From contig NC_084808.1 in the NCBI RefSeq assembly GCF_963583255.1, positions 16,485,725 through 16,549,724 of the forward strand: 64,000 bases of DNA, in the 5' to 3' direction. The stretch's first letter is position 1; every line of letters starts with the position of its first letter. Both the position numbers and the translations under genes were made by a program. The stretch comes from Pyrus communis. Its lineage: Eukaryota > Streptophyta > Magnoliopsida > Rosales > Rosaceae. Positions 55,098-64,000 of this stretch are shown piece after piece. Under the pieces are notes generated by a model. That model searched no databases. It worked only from the letters and a program-made list of their open reading frames with translations, and had not been told where the DNA came from.

Positions 55098-56147
55098 TTA
55101 TCTCTTCATAATATGTTCCTTCTTCACAGTCACAGTGAAATCCCACAGATCTCCATATATTTCTCATTGAAATCCCATATATCCATGGTGTTGTAGTCCG
55201 CTATTAGCTTGTCACGAGCTCCCCTCTCCATGTTGTATATCTGGGGTTCAAAGTTGTGGGGTTTGTCCGGCTTATCCATCTCAATGATGCAAAACACAAT
55301 TGTAAACAGACCGGCGCCAATGTACAAGTACTCCCCCTGAAAAACAATGCATTTGGGATATGATTTCCTATGCGACGATGAACAAAACCATCATGTTAAT
55401 GAATGCAAAACAATCGGCATTACCGGAGCGTTGAAATACATTCCAGCAGCAATTGCAGGGAGAAAAAAAAAAACCATGATATAAGACCTGCCGAAACAAC
55501 CAAAACAGATAATGTTCGTTTGCTGTAATGTAGGTTAGTGAATGATCAAAGTTGTTTCGTAGGCATTCGTATGTACCCTGAAAACCTGTAGGGGTTCCAA
55601 CTGCTTCAATGTCTTCTGCTATTGATCCCCAAAAGCTTCCTGGATAAGAGTTTGTAGAAGCAAGTCACGGTTCTAGAACGAATAATTTAATAACATAACA
55701 TGTTAGATTACCTGCCACTAAGTGTGCTAACTAATAGAAACAGGGTACCTTTCTTCTATTCGCCTTCGTTGTAAGTGTGGTGCTCATCATACTCCCCGAC
55801 CTTAAAATCATCCTGCATAATTAACCATACTTAATTAATCACTAATCATGATAAATTCATATAATCACATGAACTTGTACAGTCAGTGAGCGTTTATAGT
55901 TTATACCATGCTGATATTGTTAGTCTCCCAACGGTCATGGTGGTCTTCGCGGAGATGGGGCTCAATCTCCGCGAACCCGGCTGCATTCAACCTAGTACTC
56001 AACCTTCTCTTCCCCAAGTTTCTGTACAATTAAGAGGTCCTACGTGTCTAAGTACTCCGAGAAACCATCGCCCTAGATTCCTACAGCTTTGAGCTCAGTT
56101 TGGGAACTGCGTAAGGAGACAGCCGCGAGTAAAGAGCACATAGCCAT
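55098..56147 (-). pseudogene. PnsB5/NDH18-like chloroplast NDH subunit, pseudogene
   Basis: Exons by position: 56147-55907, 55812-55749, 55639-55577, 55487-55424, 55336-55098. Homology is clear: 'DDFKVGEYDEHHTYNEGE', 'GSFWGSIAEDIEAVGTPTGF', 'LPAIAAGMYFNAP', 'EYLYIGAGLFTIVFCIIEMD' (a membrane segment) and 'RGARDKLIADYNTMDIWDF'. PnsB5 belongs to subcomplex B of the photosynthetic NADH dehydrogenase-like complex. Lesions: stops in exon 1 (first at about 56073) plus a frame change before 'RLNAAGFAEIEPHL'; TAG at 55758-55756; an 11-T run in exon 4 that shifts frame between 'GLISW' and 'LPAIAAG'; an extra AT near 55150-55160 that moves the last about 20 codons out of frame. Splice sites are preserved, so decay is fairly recent. 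A working copy must be elsewhere if the plant keeps NDH. Confidence 0.85.
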
Positions 56148-56643
56148 TTCTGGTTTGGATTATCTTCGATTTTGTGGCCGTTGTGCAACGCTCAAATACA
56201 CGCTTTTCTCTCAATGGTAAAGCATGTCATAAGTCACTGCCTTAATATAAACTAATGGAGTTAGGTATTTATTTTTTAGTTTAACCACGAAAATGATTTT
56301 TATACGCTAATTTTCATCTTATGGCTCATGCTCACCATTTTAATTCTGGCTCTTGATCATTCTTTATTTGTTCGATTAAATGACGAAAAAATTGAAAAGT
56401 GTAAACGTTGAAAAAATGTGCACATAACTTTTTTATGCCTATTTATTTCTATCATTCTACACCAGATTCAATTAAAATATGAAAAAGGGAAGTCAAACTT
56501 CAATGCGGAAAAGAGAAGCATAGCTAGCTTGGCTAAATTCTGTCCGCTAAACATTTCTAGTTAGCTTCTTTGGTGAGCAGAACATGACATAATTAGTCAT
56601 TGTTATTGGATTTTACTTTACATGGTCACTTAGGACGGAGTCC
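56148..56643. other. Intergenic, nothing recognised
   Basis: AT-rich upstream flank of the PnsB5 pseudogene; no coding or RNA signal. Confidence 0.5.
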
Positions 56644-56646
56644 TTA

Positions 56647-57504
56647 AGAGCAGTTCCACCGGGGAACTGATAAGCCAGCACCCAGCCAAAAAACCAGCCC
56701 GGCACCCAGGCTATCCACTCCAGCCTAGCATTTTGACCGGCACCCAACCCAAGCCAGGCAAGAGACCGGCCTAAAATCGACAGACCCACATGCCGGGCCA
56801 TCTGACGTCAGCCGGGCCATCAACCTCCCGCACGATCAACACGTCGCAGAGCTCCTCGAGGCTAAGGTTGAAGAAGGCCAATTTGCCGGCGGAGCAAAGG
56901 GCGATGGGGATGGGGGTTTGGGGGCCTGGGTTGTTGGGTGTGGATTGAGGTCTCGCATGACGGCCATAGCGGGGGCCGTCCTGCAGCAGTGGAGAGTGCC
57001 GGGTCTCTTCTGATGGCGGGCATTCGGGGCTCCTGACGAAGAGGGCTGCGGGTCTGGTTGGTGGACATGGTGATGGTGGGGTTGTTGGAGGTGGTGGAGA
57101 TTAGGCTGGCTGTGGGAGGGAGAGATTTTGAAAGAGAAATCATCAGAGTCAGGGACTTGAACAGTGGGGGTGGGGGTGGGTTGGAGGAGTTGGTGTTGGG
57201 GTCCTGTTTGGGAGCCGAGAAAAGGCTCCCTTTCCATCGGGAAAAATAAGGGAATAGATTCTCTCTCTCGGTTTGGACCTTGGACCTTGGACTTTGGAGC
57301 GGTGGAGGAGTTTCATATCCCTTCATTTTGTTAAATTATTATTTTATAATAAAAATTAATAATATTTTAATAAAATTGACTAGGCTATTTGGTTTTAGGG
57401 GCGGAGATGCTTTAGTCTATTACTGTACACTTGAGTTTATTACTGTTTATTTGAGTGAATAAATGAGCGGGGTGCTGGCACAAAGTCTTTAGGGGTGGAG
57501 TTGC
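56647..57504. mobile_element. Harbinger-type non-autonomous element carrying a gene-like fragment
   Basis: Ends TTAAGAGCAGTTCC (left) and, reversed, TTTAAAGCAACTCC (right) resemble PIF/Harbinger termini including the GAGCA/AGCAACTCC start of the 27-kb element; TTA is present at both edges. The GC-rich inside (about 56830-57260, minus strand) looks like coding sequence unlike its AT-rich surroundings: 'MEREPFLGSQTGPQHQLLQ', 'VPDSDDFSFKISPSHSQ', and in another frame 'SAGKLAFFNLSLEELCDVL'. This suggests gene capture by a Pack-type MITE. The donor gene was not recognised, and frames are shifted. Confidence 0.55.
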
Positions 57505-57569
57505 TTTAAACATAGCCGCAGAGACTAGAGAATCATACAAAAATGGTGTACTATTGAAATAAAATGAGC

Positions 57570-57730
57570 AGTGCATTATTAAGCAGAACCACCTCGGCTT
57601 GGTGCGTCACCTTGCTTCGTCCGATTCCAAGATTCCCTCCTCCTCCACTTCCGATTTTATCTCACATTCCCACTCTTCTTCTCACTCCGAGAAGCAGCAG
57701 TTGCAGACCCTTTCGCTATTTTCTCACTAC

Positions 57731-57766
<36 letters not shown>

Positions 57767-60700
57767 CCACCCCCCAAAAAAAAAAAAAATCTATGCACTG
57801 TTGACTTTTGGTCGTCGAATCCTAGTGTTTGTGCTAAACTGCTTGATGGGTATGTGTTATTTCTTCCTTTCTTACTTTCTTCATCTCACTTTGCTCGGTG
57901 CTTTGATTCATTTGTTTTTGGTGGCATAGAGTGGAACGTTTTGAATTGAATTACATGTTTGTTTGAATTCTTGAACTAGCATGCGATTGTGAATGTTAAT
58001 CGGGAGTTACCAATCAAAATTATCTTAGTATATTGTCACTGGATTGATGGAATGGGCATATAAAAAAACTAGAAAAGGATCATTGGTTTTGGACATATAA
58101 AAAGATTCCGACTTTAATCCACATTGCCCGAATTCGCGAGTACCCTTTTTACTAGATGGGATCCCAGTGATGGGTATGAAATTTGGTCTCGGAAGTGTAA
58201 ATTGAATTTGAGTAATTTCCGTGACCGCAAAGAGGCCTTAAGATTTTCTTGTTGCCGAAACTCTTACAAGTGCTATGTGGTAGTATCGAATATGTGAGTT
58301 AACTATTTGCCAATTCCAAGTTATGTAGAACTATAATCTGAGGTGGCAGATTAACTTGAAGAAATTTCACATAGCTGTTATTGACGTTCATCACAATAAT
58401 CAAAAGTAGCATCTTTTTCATGTAAAGTAGAATTTGAGGTGGCGGATTGCTTGTTTCTGTTACCATACATCAGCTGTATTCGGTTGACGAAAGAATGACA
58501 TGCTAATACTCATTTGTTTCATTAAAAGAACAAGAAAATATAGTTTCTTTTTTCTCTTTCGTTCTAGGAGATTATGCTTTTTTTTTATATGACCAATGCT
58601 TCTGACCCTATGAGTTATGAGCTACTACATACTTTCATTGCTCCTTTGTGATCATATATTGACAATATCTTCTGTGCAATGTACTCCGTAGTAAAACATT
58701 GTCTACACTTTTAGCCATGGGCAGTTCTAAAGATGGTCCATTGAAGGAGATGCCTCTGGGGTTAGATGCAACAACTGAGGAAGAATATGCATCACAGTCT
58801 AGGTTACTTCAAGACTTCACCAGTATTTCCAGCATTGACAAGGCATGGACTTTTAAATCTGACAGCGGTATGATTTCTCATTCTTCTAACATGCACGTCC
58901 TTATCCTTAGATTACGTACAACAGATTCATATGTATGTACATTACATGCGTAAGGAAATATATAAGCATATATACCTCCTCTCTAATTGAAAGCCAAAGA
59001 CTTTTTCCTAATGAGGATGTGCACATTAAACTTTGTTTCAGGAATTGAGTCTCAGGCAATGTTTTCAATTAGTCAACCGAATCTTTTGGCAAACAAGAGG
59101 AAGAAATTCATTCTATCCTCTCATATTTCAAGAGAAAGTAACAATTCTATAAACTTCCAATGGTCCCCATTCCCTGTTGAGATGATGGGAGTCTCTGTAT
59201 TTGTTCCATCCCCGTCCGGTGCAAAGCTTCTTGTAGTTCGGAATCCCGAGAATGAATCTCCCTGTCAATTTGAAATTTGGGGTCAAGGTCAAGTGGAGAA
59301 AGAATTCCACATCCCCCAATCTGTTCATGGTTCAGTATATGCTGATGAATGGTATATATCGTGAATGCATTCTTTCCATGCATGATATTTGATGTTAGCC
59401 TTGTGTACTAGATGCTTTTTCCTTATGTCTTTGGTGATAGTGATAGAACTTCAAACTTTCAATGATACAGGTTTCAAGGAATTTCTTGGAATGCTGATGA
59501 AACTCTCATTGCTTATGTTGCTGAGGAACCAGCTCCCTCCAAGCCCACATTTACAGGTCAGGGCTACAAGAATGTTAGTTCCACTGATAAGGACTTTGGT
59601 AACTGGAAAGGTCATGGGGATTGGAAGGAAGAATGGGGGGAAACGTATGCTGGAAAAAGGCAGCCTGCACTTTTTGTCATCAATATTAACAGGTCTTGTA
59701 CAATTGGTTTAGTTTCTATTAGTACCAGGATTAGAAGTAAGGAGATTTCTCGTTTAAATTCCCAGCTAACTTTAATTATCCTATGTTGTACAGTGGAGAG
59801 GCCCAAGCTGTCAAAGGAATTGAAAAGTCTTTGAGTGTTGGTCAAGTTGTATGGGCGCCACCAGTTAAAGGCTCACAACAATCTTTGGTTTTTGTTGGGT
59901 GGTCTGAAGGTATCAGAAAGCTGGGTATCAAGTACTGCATTAATAGGCCCTGTGCATTGTATGCAGTCAGGGCACCAAATTGTGAATCAGAAACCGATGG
60001 ATCTGAACTCAAGTGAGTTGCTTTGTGTAATACTTTTTGTTGCCTTTTGTTTTTTTGATCTTTTGCTTGTTAATTGCTTTGGAGGTTCTCTGTGCTTCTA
60101 CATTTGATATTAAGTATTGATCTCCTTAACTGTTCTGGAGCTAGTTCAACTGAAGATTTTCCTGCTGTAAAGCTGACTCAAAGCATAAGTAGTGCTTTGT
60201 ATCCACGGTTCAGGTAATTTTTTCTCCCATCTGACACTTAGGTCTTTGTTTGTGTGCACTTCAGTCTATGATATATTTTATGTGCAGTGCTTGTATAGAT
60301 TTTTGATAACTCCTTCTAAATATCTGTCTACTGGAGAATTACTTGTATGCTTTCGAGAACTACACAAGCGAAAATTAAAGTTTTTGGAGTGTTCGAGAAC
60401 TACTGGAGAATTATTTGTTGCCTCTCTTTCAATTTCACAACGGAAATTGATATCTAAAGTAAATACTAATTGGAGTTTGATGAACATTAGAATCGGAATT
60501 GTACTATTCTACTATTGTTTCAAACATTATCCAATAGATGGCTGATTGATTCAAATATCATGTGCGATTACTGATTCTGATTGTATTTGAAACATGATCA
60601 ATGTAATTTTTGCAGCCCAGATGGAAAATTCCTTCTGTTTATATCAGCAAGAAGTTCTGTGGATTCTGGGTCACATTATGCAACAGATTCTCTTCACAGA

Positions 60701-63700
60701 ATAGACTGGGCAGTCGATGGAGTGCTATCCTCATCTGCAAAAATTGTTGATGTGGTGAGCTCATGAGCTTTTATTTTTCTGTTGGGTAATCAACATTTTA
60801 TTTTCTGATTGATAATTTGAAACGACTCAGTTGTGTGCAATTCTTTATTCGAGTCCTGGGGGTATGTAAATTAGGAACGAAGGTTCATTTGTTAGGATGT
60901 GGATATAAGTAAGCATTAAGCGTTTTCCTTGTAAAGGTGCAAACTCGTACAAATTCGCATTCCTGAACTTTTAGGATTGAAAATCGTGGTTCACTTACTT
61001 GTTTTGGTTGGCCAACAATGTGCTGTTTACTATTTGCTAGTTACTATACCAGTGGTATGTACTGCTGTAAATTTGGAATTTGATGTTGTTATCATACACA
61101 CTGAGGGTGAACATTCAATATATATAAATTTCCCTTTACCTGTTTTCTTCTTCTCTCTCTCCCCACAATATTTATTTATTTATTTTTTTTTTTGTGCATG
61201 GTAATTTTGTGTATGGGTAGCTTCACATTGATGCTTTATTGGTTAATTTGTATATGATCCTAAAAAATGTGCTTTTCTTGAAAAAGGGGAGGGGACCACA
61301 ATTGAACTCTAGCTTAATTATCTTCAACAAAAGGTTTTCATTTCATGGAGGTGACATCACAGAACATAACAATAGAAGTTTAGAACATTTTGTATGATAT
61401 TGTCTCTCTTAATCCCTCTCCATGCTTATATAAGTATAACTAAATACACTTCTTTTTTGAAGATTCCTGTTGTAATGTGTCCTGAGGATGGTTGCTTCCC
61501 TGGGCTTTACAAGTCAAGTATCCTTAGTAATCCATGGCTTTCTGATGGATGCATGATGATCATATCTTCCATCTGGGGCAGCTGTGAAGTGATACTTTCT
61601 GTGAATGTTTTGAGGTAATTATAGTGGCCAATCATGTGCACAGCGTGTTTACATTTTAACTGTTTATAACTGACCTCTGGTATTTACATGGTAGTACAGT
61701 GGGGAAGTATCACGTGTCAGCCCTGCTGATTCAAATTCATGGAATGTTCTTACACTGGATGGGGACAATATCATTGCTGGTAACATAAACTGCCATTTTT
61801 ACTGATAAATACTTGGAAACATCTACTGATCAATACTGAAATTTCACTTCATCCTTGATTTCTGAAGTGTCTAGCAGTCCAGTAGACGTGCCTCATATCA
61901 AGTATGGTTACCTTGTTGATAAAGAAAGTAAAAGTACCGCATGGAGTTGGTTAAATGTATCAAGCCCCTCAAGTGAATGCTCTGAGAAGGTCCATCCATC
62001 TGCTTTTCTATATTTCCACATATCATGATTATCTTCAAGCTTACATCTGTTTTACTCATGTTTCAACTTGAGATAGGTTAAATCTTTGCTCTCCTCTCTT
62101 CAATTCAGTATACTGAAGGTTCCTGTCAGGCATGTTTCTGGTAGCGTAACAAAAGGTATGATGAACCAATTTTCTATCTGGTGTGTCAAAAAATAATTGA
62201 TTTTAACATCCTGTATATGCTTAAACCCTTTCAGGTGCCGCCAAACCATTTGAAGCTATATTTGTGTCTTCCAAAACTAAAAGAAATGATTCATTGGACC
62301 CATTAATTGTAATCCTCCATGGAGGCCCGCACGATGTGTCAGTGTCAAGCTTTTCAAAGTCCTTTGCTTTTCTCTCTTCAATTGGGTTCAACCTGTTACT
62401 TGTAAATTATAGGTATGATTGTGATTTTTCATACCACGGTCAAAGCTTTGAATTGTGCAGCTAAATGTATTTGATGTTCAACCAAATTGTGGTTCAATTT
62501 TGTTGTTTAGATGTTATATTATGCAATTGTTCTGACATGTTAGTTTATCTCAGAGGTTCACTGGGGTTTGGGGAAGAAGCACTTCAGTCCCTTCCAGGGA
62601 AAGTTGGGTCCCAGGTGCTTACCTATACATATTTACCTTCTATTTGTTTTATAGCAATCTTAATTTTGTTATCCGATTGGAATTGTTCCTTAGGGGAGCC
62701 TACTTTATACCACCTGTTTGTTTAGGTAAAGTCCTACATTTTGGTATCATACACACAGATATAAGCACTTCTGGTGTAAATATATCTGTATATGCTCATG
62801 TATGCTAAGAATTTTATGTTGTTAATATACCTGTGTAACTAGTATTTACTTTATGTATCTGCTTTTGTACTTAAAGACCCCAATCTCTCAGTTTATTCGC
62901 TACAGGACGTGGATGATGTACTGGTGGCTATAGATCATGTCATTGACATGGGACTTGCCAGTCCTTCAAAAATTGCAGTTGTTGGTGGTTCTCACGGCGG
63001 CTTTCTAACAACTCACTTGATTGGCCAGGTTTGGTAGTTCTATAGAAAGCATGACTGTTATTTTTTAGTTCTTTGAGGCGCATATGGAGATTGAATCCCA
63101 CATTGATGGGAGGAGGGACCTTGCATGGGCATATAAATAAGTTGGGTTACTCCCCGTGTTGCCAATTATTTTTATGGTGGAACCTCAACTTTCTTCACTT
63201 AAAGCTTTATTCTTTTTGTGTGGGGTACTAAATAGATTTTTATTTTCCTATTGAAGCATCTATTACTTATGCACGCTTGGTAGACGAGTTCTTTTTAAGT
63301 TATTCTTGACAGTTGAACAATATTTAATGCCGCAGGCACCAGATAAGTTTGCTGTGGCAGCAGCAATGAACCCTGTCTGTAACCTCGCATTAATGGTCGG
63401 TACAACAGACATCCCTGATTGGTGCTATGTGGTGGCCTATGGAAGTGAGGGCAAAAATTACTACACAGAAGCACCGTCAGCTGAGCATCTGACTCTCATG
63501 CACAGCAAATCTCCTATTTCACATGTTTCAAAGGTGGGTGCTTGGTTACAGCTTCTTTTCTGTTACCATATTATTAGCTTACCCTGAAGTTTGAAGATTC
63601 TTATACAAATATTTTCAAGGACGGAAAGTTTACTTACAGATTTAAAAGCAACAAAGTCAACACAGTCGTTCTCCCAACATTGATTAACTACATGCACATT

Positions 63701-64000
63701 CACCTTTAAGCAACTAAATAGATATCATAGCTGCAGCCACAACCATACTTACTTCTACCTGCAGTGACACTGGTAAAGGCGACTAGGCGAGTAGCATGAT
63801 GTTTTATATTTGCACAGGCAAGCTGTGTATTCTCAGTGCAGGATATCAAGCAAAATATAAATGGAACTAAAGAGAAACAGAAAAGAGTGAAAAATGGGTA
63901 ATTCTTTATAAGCTTAATAGTCTTGGAAGGGGTCATGATGAATGTGAAGGTTTAATTCTTGAGAGTGGCTAATTCAAGGGAATCAATTCCGAGGGTTTGG
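57570..64000 (+). CDS. AARE: Acylamino-acid-releasing enzyme (serine peptidase S9C), 3' end beyond window
   Basis: Coding exons: 58717-58867, 59042-59351, 59471-59692, 59794-60012, 60145-60213, 60616-60754, 61463-61614, 61700-61779, 61868-61989, 62077-62155, 62235-62412, 62554-62614, 62906-63028, 63336-63533; all join in frame (701 codons). A leading noncoding exon ends near 57730. The first ATG after the acceptor starts 'MGSSKDGPLKEMPLGLD'. Residues about 20-450 form the beta-propeller ('QFEIWGQGQVEKEFHIPQ', 'YPRFSPDGKFLLFISAR'). The alpha/beta-hydrolase part has 'LIVILHGGPHDVSVSSF', 'NYRGSLGFGEEAL' and nucleophile 'VVGGSHGGFLTTHLIG' (Ser codon 62990-62992). The enzyme removes N-acylated amino acids from short peptides and degrades oxidised proteins, in cytosol and reportedly plastids. 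The Asp and His of the triad and about 65-70 residues should lie in exons past 64000. No lesion seen. Confidence 0.93.
57728..57762 (+). repeat. (CT)n microsatellite at start of AARE first intron
   Basis: About 13 CT repeats directly after the donor GTAAGC, followed by a C-run and an A-run. Confidence 0.85.

Noticed and set aside
55483..55495. Splice acceptor loss in PnsB5 exon 4
   Set aside because: First considered because 'SYIMVFFFLP' does not join in frame; but joining at the present CAG gives 'GLISW', which fits the family better, so the shift lies in the T run.

Overview
This is a stretch of a dicot plant nuclear genome: genes have many short exons with GT..AG introns, noncoding DNA is AT-rich, and nested plant transposons are abundant. 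Gene style, SINE type and retrotransposon type suggest Rosaceae, possibly the apple/pear group; that placement is inference. From memory, the three host loci EFG1-like, PEC-like and PnsB5-like have their Arabidopsis counterparts close together on chromosome 5 (around AT5G43720-AT5G43750). If so, this is an old syntenic block that transposons and a receptor-kinase locus have expanded.

Layout. 1-5.9 kb: Copia gag/pol relic, a 221-bp Mutator-type MITE with 9-bp target duplication, and a LINE RNase H relic. 7.7-10.6 kb (-): seven-exon rRNA-processing EFG1 gene. 13.0-21.0 kb (-): POLLUX-like plastid envelope ion channel (PEC) gene; 22 exons join in frame and the N-terminal exon is separate. 23.2-36.5 kb: a direct tandem duplication covering the 3' half of a LysM receptor-like kinase (LYK4/5 type). 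Unit 2 carries the real second exon. Unit 1 lost most of that exon and received a 4.8-kb PIF/Harbinger transposon with TTA target duplication. Both units also carry an older relic of the same LYK C-terminus, so the locus was duplicated at least twice. 37.0-38.15 kb (-): first LYK exon.

39-55 kb is nested repeat DNA: a broken Harbinger ORF2, repeated host segments, several copies of a small MITE, and inside one MITE a 12.7-kb Gypsy LTR retrotransposon. Its gag-pol lies on the minus strand; an additional spliced, coiled-coil-rich ORF lies on the plus strand. 55.1-56.15 kb (-): a copy of the chloroplast NDH subunit PnsB5 with several stops and frameshifts, a pseudogene. 56.6-57.5 kb: Harbinger-type non-autonomous element with a coding-looking insert. 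57.6 kb to the end (+): acylamino-acid-releasing enzyme, catalytic Ser included, C-terminus outside the window.

Host functions: ribosome biogenesis (EFG1), plastid ion homeostasis (PEC), chitin-type signal perception (LYK) and turnover of N-acylated peptides (AARE). They are not an operon or pathway. All exon boundaries were read by eye from splice sites and reading-frame continuity.
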